Notes: generated by a model from the sequence alone, not told the origin. 64,000 nucleotides of DNA from Triticum aestivum (GCF_018294505.1 NC_057794.1:193363201-193427200), one strand, 5' to 3'; positions 1-11,440 are shown, counted from the first letter of the stretch. Numbers and translations: made by a program.

Positions 1-560
1 TAGATCGATCGGAAAGAATAACTTGGTTTTATTTTCGTACGAACTCTTGGATAGATCGATCGGAAAGAATAGAAATTTCCGCTTATGTTCTCCGCTAGAT
101 AGGAACTTTGGAGTGATTCTTCATCGCACTTTGAGGGATGGTTATATGATCCAATTCGATTAGCATTGTTGAGAGATTGCACTAGCGGAAGTACGGACCC
201 TAGGCCTCATTTTGAAGCATTGCAATATCGTTTGTGCTCCGTTTTATAAATTGCTACCTTGCTATTTTTTATATTTCTTGTTACAAAAATCAATATCTAC
301 CATCGTTACTTGTATCACCATTTCTTCGCTGAACTAGTGCACCTTTACAAATTACCATTGTATTTGGTGTGTTGGGGACACAAGAGACTTTTTATTATTT
401 GGTTGCAGGGTTGTTTGAGAGAGACCATCTTCATACTACGTCTCCCACGGATTGATAAACATTAGGTTACCCACTTGACAGAAAATTGCTACTGTCCTAC
501 AAAACTCTATGCTTGGAGGCCAACACGAGTCTACAAGAATAAGTTGTCTAGTAGACATCA
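1..560 (+). mobile_element. 3' part of an Athila-type Gypsy LTR, cut by the window edge
   Basis: The segment ends in GTAGACATCA and matches my recollection of the end of the roughly 1.6-kb Triticeae LTR whose other strand opens TGATGTCTAC (Sabrina/WHAM group). It holds that LTR's usual AT-rich tail. Its start lies outside the window, so I cannot say whether it is a solo LTR or the 3' LTR of a longer element. It abuts, at 561, a protease-coding relic cut just after its active-site region, so this LTR landed in or deleted part of an older Gypsy element. An LTR fragment of the same type ends at 54,804. Confidence 0.65.
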
Positions 561-1642
561 TATCTTGCTGAACGTGATCTCTCTTGAGATCTTCGAGACG
601 CTTTAGGTGCCCTATGACCTACTGATGCCCACCAGGCCATTCTCCGGGGTGACCGACGGCTCCACCACTCCCCTGGGGCAGGTGTGCCTCCCAGTCACCT
701 TCGGCAAGCACGACAACTACTGTGTCGAGCTCATAGACTTTGACGTGGCCCACATTGGCCTCCCGTACAACGCCATCCTGGGGTACCCTGCCCTTGCCAA
801 GTTCATGGTGGCCACTCATCATGGCTACAATGTCCTCAAGATGCTAGGGTGCAACGACGTCATCACCATCACCTGCGATGAGAAAGTTGAGGTCTGCTCC
901 CTTGAGCATGCCTACCGTGCTGCAGTGGCCGAGAACTCTGATGGCGAGGGTAGCATCGTGCCTCTCGAGGCTGCCCCGCGAAGAAGAAGCAGCTTCTCCC
1001 CAAGAGTTGTCCTGAGGAAAAGAAGCCCGCCGCTGGCACCTCAGGTCCCATGTCTACCGCCGGGGTGTCTCTTCCTCCCGCATGGGAAGGCGTGTCCGGC
1101 GCCTCCCTCAGGACGGGCTTAGGGGCCCACCAAACCTGACCAATGCGACGAGGGAGGTGCTCAGGCACCACATGAAGGCGTGCTTTGACGTGCTCCCCCA
1201 CAGGCAAGGAACGAGGCGCGAGGCACTAGGAGCACCAGAATTCATCACCAAGGCGATCAAGGAACTTCAGGAAGCAGAAGCCATGCGCGGCGAGCGCCGC
1301 CCCGCACGTCCCACAGGTGCATCTGCCGCCCTTGGTGCGAGCGGCGGGCTACGTGTCTGGCCGTCACGCGTCAGCCGAAGCGCGGGCTACCCTTGCAACT
1401 ATGTCTGCATGCCTTTTGGCCTTCTAAACATTGGCGCCTCGTACCAGCGTTTGTCATCGCGTGCAATGGCATCTCAGGAGGCCCGGTGCTTGCCAGTGAT
1501 GTCTCAGGAGGCCCAGGACCCTCGTGAGCCCCCTGTGCCTCGTGAGCCTCTCGATCCTCAGGAGCCGTCTGGCTCATGAGGAGCGAACCTCGTCGACACA
1601 CTCCATCGAGTTCCTCGACGCTTCTAAAGCATCTTTACCAGG
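561..1642 (+). pseudogene. Old Gypsy relic B-prime, segment 1: protease and RT remains
   Basis: Translation of 565-960 gives a retropepsin-like stretch without its active site: LNVISLEIFETL, then a stop, then VPYDLL, FSGVTDGSTT, YNAILGYPALAKF and HHGYNVLKM. The same motifs appear on the minus strand in element B at 13,105-13,750, so the two are related families or subfamilies. Around 1,120-1,270 the spacer before RT is recognisable (NATREVLRHHMKACF). At 1,387-1,450 an RT scrap reads YVCMPFGLL. The rest of RT, RNase H and integrase are missing. A TAG stop at 604-606 and several frame changes show long decay. Element B is inserted after base 1,642, and the relic resumes at 16,691. Confidence 0.75.
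1638..1642. repeat. Target-site duplication CCAGG, left copy for element B
   Basis: CCAGG lies immediately before the LTR boundary at 1,643. The identical five bases follow the other LTR at 16,686-16,690. Five-base duplications are normal for Gypsy integration. Confidence 0.85.
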
Positions 1643-2319
1643 TGGAGGATTTCGGGTTCTGGCATAACCCTTGAGGTTCGAACACTGGGGTGCGCATGAA
1701 GATCTCTCCTCCCCCAAGCACTCACCCTCACCGCGATCTCAAGGCTGAGCACGTCGAACTCGCAAAACAAAGGGACACAAGATTTATATTGGCTCGGGCC
1801 ACCGATGTGGTGTAATAACCTACTCCAGTGTGGTGTGGTGGATTGCCTCTTGGGCTGAGGATGAACAGTTACAAGGGAAGAATACCCTCCTGAGGAGAGG
1901 TGCTCTTGTGCTTGGTGAATTTGTGTGGTGGCCTTGGTGGAATGGATATGGTCCAAGATGAGATCCTTTTGTCTCTCGAAGAGCCGATCCCTGGCTACGG
2001 TGGTGGCTAGCCCTATTTATAGAAGCCCGGGTCTTCTTCCCAAATATTAGGCGGAAGGGATCCCACAACGGCCAATTTGAAGGGGGACAACTAGTACAAG
2101 CTATCCTGACAAAGGATGGTATTCGCGTTCCAAAGGCTCTGGTGATCACACTGTCCTGGGCTCCATGGTGACCTCCGTCCTGCCGTCCTCTTGGTCTTGG
2201 TCTTGTTGCACCTATATGGAAACCTTTGCTTGATGCCTCGGGACTCCGCACCTACGTTTGCCTTTTTAGCACCAAAGAGGAAATGAGGACACTGCGCGCG
2301 CTGGCGCCCTCCTGGCGCC
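1643..2319 (-). repeat. Element B 3' LTR, outer part (677 bp)
   Basis: This aligns along its length with the 5' LTR from 15,760. Both include the CCTATTTATAG block at about 2,012-2,022 and 16,130-16,140, which on the minus strand is a TATA-like promoter box. The LTR is interrupted by element C after a GC-rich GCTGGCGCC stretch and resumes at 9,831. Confidence 0.85.
2013..2022 (-). promoter_or_regulatory. TATA-like box in the element B 3' LTR
   Basis: On the minus strand this reads ATAAATAGGG. The matching site in the 5' LTR is at 16,131-16,140. Position in the LTR fits the U3 core promoter of an LTR retrotransposon. No transcript evidence is available here. Confidence 0.5.
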
Positions 2320-3833
2320 TGAAACTTCTCCATCGTATCTATAATTTTTGATTGTTCCATGCCAATATTATACAACTTTCATATACTTTTGGCAACTTTA
2401 TATACAATTTTTTGGGACTAACATATTGATCCTGTGCCCAGAGCCAGTTCCTGTTTGTTGCATGTTTTTGTTTCGCAATAAATCCATATCAAACGGTGTC
2501 CAAACGGGATAAAAACTGACGGAGATTTTTTTTGGAATATATGTGATTTTTGGGAAAAAGAATCAACATGAGACGATGCCTGAGGGGGCCACAAGGCAGG
2601 GGCGCGCCCTGGGCCCTCGCGGCCACCCCGTAAGGCAGTTTATGCCCTTCTTTCGCTGCAAGAAAGCTAATATCCAGATAGATATCCTGTTAAAATTTCC
2701 GCCCAATCGGAGTTACAGATCTCCGGGAATTTAAGAAACGGTGAAAGGGCAGAATCACGGAACGCAGAAACAGAGATAGACTGAGAGACAGATCCAATCT
2801 CGGACGGGCTCTCGCCCCTCCGCCGCCATGGAGGCCATGGACTAGAGGGGAAACGCTTCTCCCATCAAGGGAGAAGGTCAAGGAAGAAGAAGAAGGAGAG
2901 GGGCTCTCTACCCCTCGCTTCCGGTGGCCCTGGAACGCCACCGAGGGCCATCATCATCACGCAATCTACACCAACCCCTCCGCCATCTTCACCAACATCT
3001 CCATCACCTTCCCCTCTTTATCTACAGCGGTCCACTCTCCCGCAACCCGCTGTACCCTCTACTTGAACATGGTGCTTTATGCTTCATATTATTATCCAAT
3101 GATATGTTGCCATCCTATGATGTCTGAGTAGATTTTCATTGTCCTACAAGTGATTGGTGAATTGCTATGATTGGTTTAATTTGATTTTGGTTATGTTGTC
3201 GTCCTTCGGTGACCATCATATGAGCGCGCGCGTGGATCACACCATAGGGTTAGTTGTATGTTGATAGGACTATGTATTGGAGGGCAAGAGTGACAGAAGC
3301 TTCAACCTAGCATAGAAATTGATGCATACGGGATTGAAGGGGGACCAATATATCTTAATGCTATGGTTGGGTTTTACCTTAATGAACGTTAGTAGTTGCG
3401 GATGCTTGCTAATAGTTCCAATCATAAGTGCATGGAATTCCAAGTCGGGGATGACATGCTAGCAGTGGCCTCTCCCTCATAAAACTTGCTATCGGTCTAG
3501 TAAAGTAGTCAATTGCTTAGGGACAATTTAGCAACTCCTACCACCACTTTTCCACACTCGCTATACTAACTTTATTTCTTCTTTACCTAAAACAGCCCCT
3601 ACTTTTTATTTACCCACTCTTTATTATCTTGCAAACCTATGCAAAAACACCTACAAAGTACTTCTAGTTTCATACTTGTTCTAGGTAAAGCGAACGTTAA
3701 GCGTGCGTAGAGTTGTATCGGTGGTCGATAGAACTTGAGGGAATATTTGTTCTACCTTTAGCTCCTCGTTGGGTTCGACACTCTTACTTATCGAAAGAGG
3801 ATACAATTGATCCCCTATACTTGTGGGTTATCA
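2320..3833 (+). repeat. Element C 5' LTR
   Basis: It begins TGAAACTTCTCC where the 3' LTR has TGATACGTCTCC, and ends CTTGTGGGTTATCA. Short ORFs inside it are LTR sequence, not genes. Confidence 0.88.
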
Positions 3834-3844
3834 AGACCTTTTTC

Positions 3845-3862
3845 TGGTGCCATTGCCGGGGA
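3845..3862 (+). promoter_or_regulatory. Primer-binding site of element C, tRNA-Asp type
   Basis: TGGTGCCATTGCCGGGGA starts 11 bases inside the 5' LTR. The usual grass Athila site is TGGCGCCGTTGCCGGGGA, complementary to the tRNA-Asp 3' end. The two differences here are C to T and G to A at CpG positions, as methylation-driven decay would give. Confidence 0.75.
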
Positions 3863-3957
3863 GCAATAGCGTGGGGTGAATATTCTCGTGTGTGCTTGTT
3901 TGCTTTATCACTAAGTTATTTTTATATGCTGTTCTAAGTTGTTCTCTATCTTTAGTT

Positions 3958-5301
3958 ATGGATATGGAACATGAAATACCAAAAAATTAGGTGTACCTGC
4001 TACTCATGGAGATGGGGAACCTCCTAAAACCCACAATGCTGGTTATGTGAAAAATATTATGTACTACTTTGATAAGCCTGAGAAAAACCCATTCAATTAT
4101 GTAATGGGAGACATGTTGGATCAACGTGAGTACTTTAGGGATTGTCGCTTGACTCAAAATGGGAAATTATTATGGGATCAAATTCATATGTTGCATTGGT
4201 ATGCTCGGGAACTATGCTTGAGATATGACTATACTTGTTGCTCTAGGATGAAGGCTCCACACCTTCCCTTTTCATGCAAATTTAATGATGATAAAACCTT
4301 GGCATCTTATATTAATGGTATATATGATTACTATGATGTGGAACAAATAGAAGAATTTGTTGCTTTTATGGGTGCTTATGAAATTGAATCTTTGTTTAGA
4401 GAGTGTGAAAATCTTGATGATGTTATTTACAGGCCTAATTTTTTTTGCTATATTTAAATATTTCTATGAGAATTATGAATTAAATTCCGATATTGATGAT
4501 TTTATTGATAGAGTCTTCGCTGTCCAAGAAGAGACTAATATTTTGCAGGAGTCTATGGAAGAAGAAATTAATGACATTGTGAGCTCATTGGATGAAAAAT
4601 ATGAAGAGGAGAGCGAAAAACAAAAGGAGGAAGAGCGGATTGATCACACGTGCCCAGCTTATAATGAGAGTAACTCTTTATCCCATACAATGTTTAATTT
4701 CCCTTCGTGCTTACGGAAGGATGAATGCTATGATGATTGTTATGATCCCGTTGATTCTTTTGAAATACCCCTTTTTGATGATGCTTGCTATGCTTGTGGC
4801 TAAGATGCCAATATGAATTATGCTTATGGAGATGAACTTGCTATAGTTCCTTATGTTAAACATGAAATTGTTGCTATTGCACCCATGCATGATAGTCCTA
4901 TTATCTTTTTGAATTCTCCCAACTACACTATATCGGAGAAGTTTACCCTTATTAAGGATTATATTGATGGGTTGCGTTTTACTATTACACATGATGATTT
5001 TGATAGATATAATATGCATGTGCTTGCTGCTCCTACTTGCAATTATTATGAGAGAGGAACTACATCCTCGCATCTTCATGTTTCCAACACGAAAAAATTG
5101 GAAGAAACTGCTTATGCTATGTATTGGCCTTTACTTGATGTGCATGAATTGTTCTTGTATGACATGCCGATGCATAGGAAGAGAGTTAGACTTCGTCATT
5201 GCTTGATATATGTTACTTTGTGCTCACTACTAAATTACAAATCATTGTTGATTCAAATTGGCTTTGATATACCTTGGGATCCGGGTGGATTCATTACTTG
5301 A
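3958..5301 (+). pseudogene. Single internal ORF of element C, function unknown, frameshifted
   Basis: A near-continuous reading frame begins at the ATG at 3,958, soon after the primer site, and runs to the TGA at 5,299. It is broken three times. A shift lies in the A-run near 3,981, where a stop follows at once. A second lies in the run of eight Ts at 4,439-4,446, and a TAA stop sits at 4,801. The open pieces are 4,047-4,457, 4,447-4,803 and 4,813-5,301. The product would be about 445 residues, with an aromatic-rich N-terminal half (KNIMYYFDKPEKNPFNYV), an acidic middle (ESEKQKEEERIDH) and a C-terminal part containing DSPIIFLNSPNYTISEK. I see no zinc knuckle, protease, RT or integrase motif. 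From memory, similar ORFs are common in wheat non-autonomous Athila-type elements. A gag-like role is only a guess. Confidence 0.65.
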
Positions 5302-8291
5302 GCACTTTATGCCTAGCTTAATGGCTTTGAAGAAAGCGCTGCCAGGGAGACAACCCGGAAGTTTTAGAGAGTCATTTATTTCTGTTGAGTGCTTTCATAT
5401 AGTTTAAAAGCAAAAAAATAAATAAAGAGGGGAACCCAAAACTTTTTCAAAAAGGAAAGTGAAAATGAGAGAGACAAGCATTGTTGAAGTGGGGGAGCTC
5501 CTTGAACTTTGTTCATGCTCACGGAAACTTTGTGAATCTTGATTATAGAAACTTTTCAACAAAAATAATTATCCCATTGAACAATTCCATTGTATTATAA
5601 AAATAATGTGCCAAGGTTTGCCTTTAGGATGTTTTAGATTGCTTGTTTGTTTGTACGGTGCAGGACAGGAACTTTGGCTGTAATGCGTGATTTTACATTT
5701 TTTGCTGGAACGTCAAATGGCTCTTGCACTGTCTTTCTATAAAAAATGTTTATTTTTCCTAATTTTGTCAGAATTTTGGAGGACCAGGGATATGGTAAAT
5801 GTTCAGATTGCTACAGACTGTCCTATTTAAGACAGATTCTGTTTTTGATGCATAGTTTGCTTGTTTTGATGAAAATATCGATTCCTATCAGTGGATTAAG
5901 CCGTTGAAAAGTTATATTATAGTATCTATAATGCAAAAAATGTATTGGTTTGCAACAATACTTAGAGTGGTGATTTGGTTTATTATACTAACGGATCTTA
6001 CCGAGCTTTCTGTTGAGTTTTGTGTGGATGAAGCGTTCGAAGATCGTGGATGTCTCGATGTGAGGAGAAGAAGGAGAGGCAAGAGCTCAAGCTTGGGGAT
6101 TACCAAGGCAACCCAAGTAAATATTCAAGGAGACTGAAGCTTCTAAGCTTGGGGATGCCCCGGAAGGCATCCCATCTTTCTTCAACAAATATCGTTATGT
6201 TTTCGGATTCGTTTCGTTCATGCGATATGTGCAAATCTTGGAGCGTCTTTTGCATTTAGTTTCCACTTGTCTTTGATGCACCATGCTGGTATGAGATATT
6301 CCATGGTTGATTTATAGAATGATCATTGCACTTCACTTATACCTTTTGAGTATGGCTTTATAAAATGCTTCATGTGCTTCACTTATATCTTTTGAAGTTT
6401 GGATTGCCTGTTTCTCTTCACATAGAAAACCGCCATTTGTAGAATGCTCTTTTGCTTCACTTATATTTGTTAGAGCATGGGCATATCTTTTATAGAAAGG
6501 ATTAAACTCTCTTGCTTCACATATATCTATTTAGAGAGATGACATGAACTGGTCATTCACATGGTTAGTCATAAAATCCTACATAAAACTAGTAGATCAC
6601 CGAATATGATATGTTTGATTCCTTGCAATAGTTTTGCGATATAAAGATGGTGATATTAGAGTCATGCTAGTGGGTAGTTGTGGATTGTAGAAATACTTGT
6701 GTTGAAGTTTGTGATTCCCGTAGCATGCACGTATGGTGAACCGTTATGTGATGAAGTCGGAGCATGAGGTATTTATTGATTGTCTTCCTTATGAGTGGCG
6801 GTCGGGGACGAGCGATGGTCTTTTCCTACCAATCTATCCCCCTAGGAGCATGCACGTAGTACTTTGTTTCGATGACTAATAGATTTTTTCAATAAGTATG
6901 TGAGTTCTTTATGACTAATGTTGAGTCCATGGATTATACGCACTCTCACCCTTCCATCATTGCCAGCGTCTTCGGCACCCTGCATTGCCCTTTCTCACCT
7001 CGAGAGTTGGTGAAAACTTCGCCGGTGCATCCAAACCCCGTGATACAATACGCTCTATCACACATAGGCCTCCTTATATCTTCCTCAAAACAGCCACCAT
7101 ACCTACCTATCATGGCATTTCCATGGCCATTCCGAGATATATTGCCATGCAACTTCCATCATCATCATATACATGACTTGAGAATTTATTTTCATATTGC
7201 TTTGCATGATCGTAATATAGCTAGCATGATGTTTTCATGGCTTCTCTGTTTTTTGATGTCATTGCTACGCTAGATAATTGCACATCCCGGTACACCGCCA
7301 AAGGCATTCATATAGAGTCATATCTTTGTTCTAGTATCGAGTTGTAATATTGAGTTGTAAGTAAATAAAAGTGTGATGATCATCATTATTAGAAAATTGT
7401 CACATGTGAGGTTATCAAAATAAAAGAGGCCAAAGAAGCCCAAATAAAAAAAGAGGCCAAAGAAGCCCACCAAAAAAACAAAAAAATGAGGGAAAAAGAG
7501 AGAAGGGACAATGTTACTATCCTTTTACCACACTTGTGCTTCAAAGTAGCACCATGGTCTTCATATAGAGAGTCCCATTGAGTTATCACTTTCATATACT
7601 AGTGGGAATTTTCATTATAGAACATGGCTTGTATATTCCGATGATGGGCTTCCTCAAATGCCCGAGGTCTTCATGAGCAAGCAAGTTGGGATGCACATCC
7701 ACTTAGTCTCAGTTTGAGCTTTCATATACTTATAGCTCTAGTGCATCCGTTGCATGGCAATCCCTACTCCTCACATTGACATCAATTGATGGGCATCTCC
7801 ATAGCCTGTTGATTAGCCGCGTCAATGTGAGACTTTCTCCTTTTTTGTCTTCTCCACATAACCTCCACCATCATATTCGATTCTACCTATAGTGCTATAT
7901 CCATGGCTCACGCTCATGTATTGTGTGAAAGTTGAAACGGTTTGACAATGTCAAAAGTATGAAACAATTGCTTGGCTTGTCATCGGGGTTGTGCATGATT
8001 TGAATATTTTCTATGGTGAAGATGGAGCATAACCAGACCATATGATTTTGTAGGGATAACTTTCTTTGGCCTTGTTATTTTGAAAAGACATGATTGCTTT
8101 ATTAGTACGCTCGAAGTAGTATTGTCTTAATGTCAAATGATAGACTATTGCCTTGAATCACTCGTGTCTTAATATTCATGCCATGATTAGATTACATGAT
8201 AAAGATTATGCTAGGTAGAATTCCACATCAAAAATTATCTTTTTTATCATTTACCTACTCGAGGACGAGCAGGAATTAAGCTTCGGGATGC
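5302..8291 (+). other. Non-coding 3' region of element C ending in a polypurine tract
   Basis: No long ORF has recognisable content here. The region is AT-rich with scattered degenerate repeats, for example ATGCTTCATGTGCTTCACTTATA-like units at 6,320-6,530. AAGCTTGGGGAT occurs at about 6,089 and 6,148 and resembles the terminal purine tract AAGCTTCGGGATGC just before the 3' LTR at 8,292. Short ORFs such as 6,911-7,273 lack support. Confidence 0.6.
8278..8291 (+). promoter_or_regulatory. Polypurine tract of element C
   Basis: AAGCTTCGGGATGC directly precedes the 3' LTR start. The tract normally primes plus-strand DNA synthesis. Here one G of the usual GGGG run is replaced by C. Confidence 0.6.
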
Positions 8292-9830
8292 TGATACGTC
8301 TCCATCGTATCTATAATTTTTGATTGTTCCATGCCAATATTATACAACTTTGATATACTTTTGGCAACTTTTTATACTATTTTTGGGACTAACATATTGA
8401 TCCAGTGCCCAGTGTCAGTTCCTGTTTGTTGCATGTTTTTCGTTTCGCAGTAAATCCATATCAAACGGAGTCCAAACGGGATAAAAACTGACGGAGATTT
8501 TTTTGGAATATATGTGATTTTTGGGAAGAAGAATCAGCGCGAGACAATGCCCGAGGGGGGCACGAGGCAGGGGGGCACGCCCCAGGGGGTCAAGCGTGCC
8601 CCGGTACCTCGTGGCCACCCCGTAAGGCGGTTGATGCCCTTCTTTCGCCGCAAGAAAGCTAATATGAGGATAGAGATTGTGTTAAAATTTCAGCCCAATC
8701 CGAGTTACAGATCTCCATGAATTTAAGAAACGGTGAAAGGGCAGAATCAGGGAACGCAGAAACAGAGAGAGAGAGACAGAGAGACAGATCCAATCTCGGA
8801 GGGGCTCTCGCCCCTCCGCCGCCATGGAGGCCATGGACCAGAGGGGAAACCCTTCTCCCATCTAGGGAGAAGGTCAAGGAAGAAGAAGACGGAGGGGGCT
8901 TTCTCCCCCTCACTTTCGGTGGTGCCGGAATGCCGCCGGGGGCCATCATCATCACCGCAATCTACACCAACACCTCCGCCATCTTCACCACCATCTCCAT
9001 CACCTTCCCCCCTCTATCTACAGCGGTCCACTCTCCCGCAACCCATTGTACCCTCCACATGAACATGGTGCTTTATGCTTCATATTATTATCCAATGATG
9101 TGTTGCCATCCTATGATGTCTGAGTAGATTTTCGTTGTCCTACCAGTGATTGGTGAATTGCTATGATTGGTTTTATTTTTCTTGTGGTTATGTTGTTGTC
9201 CTTTGGTTCCCATCATATGAGCGCGCGCGTGGATCACACCATAGTGTTAGTTGTATGTTGATAGGACTATGTACTGGAGGGCAAGAGTGACAAAAGCTTC
9301 AACCTAGCACAGAAATTGATGCATACAGGATTGAAGGGGGACCAATATATCTTAATGGTACGGTTGGGTTTTACCTTAATGAACGTTCGTAGTTGTGGAT
9401 GCTTGCTAATAGTTCCAATCATAAGTGCATTGAATTCCAAGTCGGGGATGACATGGTAGTAATGGCCTCTCCCACTTAAAACTTGTTATCGGTCTAGTAA
9501 AGTAGGCAATTGCTTAGAGACAATTTGGCAACTCCTACCACCACTTTTCCATACTCAATATACTAACTTTATTGCTTCTTTACCTAAAACAGCCCCTACT
9601 TTTTATTTACGCACTCTTTGTTATCTTGCAAACCTATCCAAAAACACCTACAAAGTACTTCTAGTTTCATACTTGTTCTAGGTAAAGCGAACGTTAAGCG
9701 TGCGTAGAGTTGTATCGGTGGTCGATAGAACTCGAGGGAATATTTGTTCTACATTTAGCTCCTCGTTGGGTTCGACACTCTTACTTATCGAAAGAGGTTA
9801 CAATTGATCACCTATACTTGTGGGTTATCA
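8292..9830 (+). repeat. Element C 3' LTR
   Basis: It starts TGATACGTCTCC and ends GGGTTATCA, is colinear with 2,320-3,833, and is 25 bp longer through small indels. Confidence 0.88.
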
Positions 9831-10096
9831 GCCCCCGCCTGGCCTTGGTCGTCATGGCTTGCATCACAGGAACCTCGTGAGGTGTCCCTTGCCTTGATCT
9901 CTCTACCCCTCGTGAGCCAGCCTGGTGAGGCCGCCCCCGAGGAGGTCTTGCGTCGTCCTCCTCATGAGGGTTGGCCCCTCGCGAGGGTCTTGAGTGTTTT
10001 CTGGTGAAGATGGGCCGTACAGGGCCGCTGGTGGAGCCACGCCGTGAGCCACAGGCAGGCAAGTCTGGGGACCCCCGTTCCCAGGACACCGACAGT
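9831..10096 (-). repeat. Element B 3' LTR, inner part (266 bp)
   Basis: This aligns with 16,420-16,685 of the 5' LTR and ends in ACACCGACA on the plus strand, so on the minus strand it opens TGTCGGTGTCC. It adjoins the polypurine tract. Confidence 0.85.
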
Positions 10097-10110
10097 AGCC
10101 CCCGGTCCTA
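10097..10110 (-). promoter_or_regulatory. Polypurine tract of element B
   Basis: On the minus strand GGACCGGGGGCTAC directly precedes the LTR start TGTCGG. It fixes the orientation of element B and marks this LTR as the 3' one. Confidence 0.7.
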
Positions 10111-10339
10111 AGGCACACTCGGACTTGGCAACGAGGCGAAGCCAAAGAGCACGTGCGGAGCGCCACAGGCCCCAACAGCCTGCGGCCTCGGTTGGCACGT
10201 GGCGATTCATGAGACGTGGGCGTCTCCGCTTCCCCACGTAGCCTCAGCAACTGCCCGACTTGACGAGTCCCTGCTGCATGCAGAAAAAAAGGTCATTATT
10301 ACCTTAGATCATGGAGGCCGGCGGTTGGCCTCCTCTTGG

Positions 10340-10348
10340 CTATAAATG
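10340..10348 (+). promoter_or_regulatory. TATA box for the antisense B3-like gene
   Basis: CTATAAATG lies about 100 bp before the ATG at 10,441. A CT-rich leader with CTT repeats (10,386-10,415) lies between them. The box points opposite to element B, so it would drive the antisense gene rather than the retrotransposon. Confidence 0.55.
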
Positions 10349-10440
10349 CGAAGAGGGGGAGTGGAGCCCCCGCCACACATCTCTTCCTCCGCTCCTCCTT
10401 CTTCTTCTTCTTCCTTGCTCCATCACTAGCAGCGACAACC

Positions 10441-11254
10441 ATGGCGTCGATATGGAGGTTCTCAGCCGCAGGAAGGGGAAACCCCCCTCGACGAGCCTGA
10501 GCCACTTCCACCGAAGAAGAGGTTGTCCCATCATCGCGACATAGTTGTGAGGCCGGAGGTGTCGAGGCCTTGGTGCGAGCGGCCACCTCCCGGGTATCCG
10601 CTGCCTCTGCATGCCCGAGCCGAGGGCTCTAGAGGGAGAGGCGGCGAACGACGCCACCCACGTCGTGGCCGTGGTCGTTGTGCCGTGGTGACACATGTCG
10701 CTGCCCCAGGAGCCCACGCCGCGGACTCCTTGCATGAACTCATGTTGTGGGCAGCGATGCCTTCGCGCACTTGGATTCGCTTCCCACAGTTCTTCGCCGT
10801 TGAGATGCCGCCGAGGGGCCCACTCGAGCTTTGGCTGCAACACGCCAACTGCGACGCCCCGGCGACTGGAGCGGAGGTCGAAGCCATCTCCCTAGGGAAG
10901 ATCTTCATGACCCGTGGCTGGGGCGAGGTCGCTCGAGTCTGCCATGCGGAAGGCGCCCTCGCCATCCACTTTGAGTATGACGGCCCATCCATGATGTTCT
11001 TCAAGGTCTTTGATGAGGAAGGCCGCCGCTTGGAGTGCTGCCCTGAAGGGGGTCATCAGGACGATGCAGCGGCCAACACCGAGCCTGCCGCTGGCTTCAC
11101 CAACAGCGCCTCCAGTACTAGTGGTGACTTCTAGTGGTCCAGCGATTCTCCCGAGCCCGACAAGACTCCGGAGACGAGCGACGACAGCTACGTGCCCCCG
11201 AACACTTGCCACGCCCGGAGTAAGGACGCGGCGTCCGGCCGCCGCCATCGCTGA
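10441..11254 (+). pseudogene. Antisense B3-like DNA-binding protein gene carried by element B (broken)
   Basis: The largest open piece is 10,523-11,134 (203 aa). Residues about 82-173 resemble a plant B3 domain of the REM type: an initial strand WIRFPQFF with VEMPP, a central LGKIFMTRGWGEVARV, and a final FEYDGPSMMFFKVFDEEG. This family binds DNA in the nucleus. The N-terminal part is basic (PPKKR at about 10,507-10,521, then RGRGGERRHPRRGR), as in a nuclear-localisation region. The likely original start is ATG 10,441 in an ACCATGG context. A run of six Cs near 10,482 shifts that frame and stops it after 19 codons. After the TAG at 11,132 the same frame continues to 11,254 with SSDSPEPDKTPETSDDSYV, an acidic Ser-rich tail, so that stop looks like a nonsense mutation. 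The gene lies antisense between truncated pol and the 3' LTR of element B. B3 membership is inferred from pattern alone. Confidence 0.65.
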
Positions 11255-11433
11255 TCTGGATGGGGTTGGCGCCGGCCTCCCGTGGCCCACAGTTGATGAT
11301 GGCGTCGGTGGTGTTTGGTGCGTGTAGATAGGGCCCCTAGAAACTTCCTTCTTTTGCTCCCTGCGAGGAATCAAAATGGACCCCGTGGGGGCGTGTAAAG
11401 GGTCCGTAATGCTTTTGTTGTTATTATCCTTAT

Positions 11434-11440
11434 AATGAAA
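11434..11440 (+). terminator. Polyadenylation-like signal of the antisense gene
   Basis: AATGAAA lies about 180 bp after the original stop, in an AT-rich stretch. The block just before it (CCCCGTGGGGGCGTGT, 11,381-11,396) is conserved in the decayed second copy near 18,004-18,020 on the opposite strand, so the 3' UTR is part of the inherited unit. Confidence 0.45.

Larger units (their letters stand above)
2320..9830 (+). mobile_element. Complete non-autonomous Athila-type Gypsy element C
   Basis: Two LTRs of 1,514 and 1,539 bp begin with TGAAAC/TGATAC and end GGGTTATCA. They flank a 4.46-kb internal region with a tRNA-Asp-type primer site and a purine-rich tract just before the 3' LTR. Flanking five-mers are GCGCC (2,315-2,319) and GCCCC (9,831-9,835), a target duplication with one mismatch. 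The internal region encodes only one decayed ORF of unknown function. No gag, protease, RT or integrase motif is visible in any frame, so the element depended on proteins from another family. It is inserted in the 3' LTR of element B and is therefore younger than B. Confidence 0.88.

Noticed and set aside
10340..11004. Minus-strand ORFs of 157 and 167 codons opposite the B3-like gene
   Set aside because: They are shadows of GC-rich coding sequence. The plus strand has the domain motifs, TATA box and conserved second copy.
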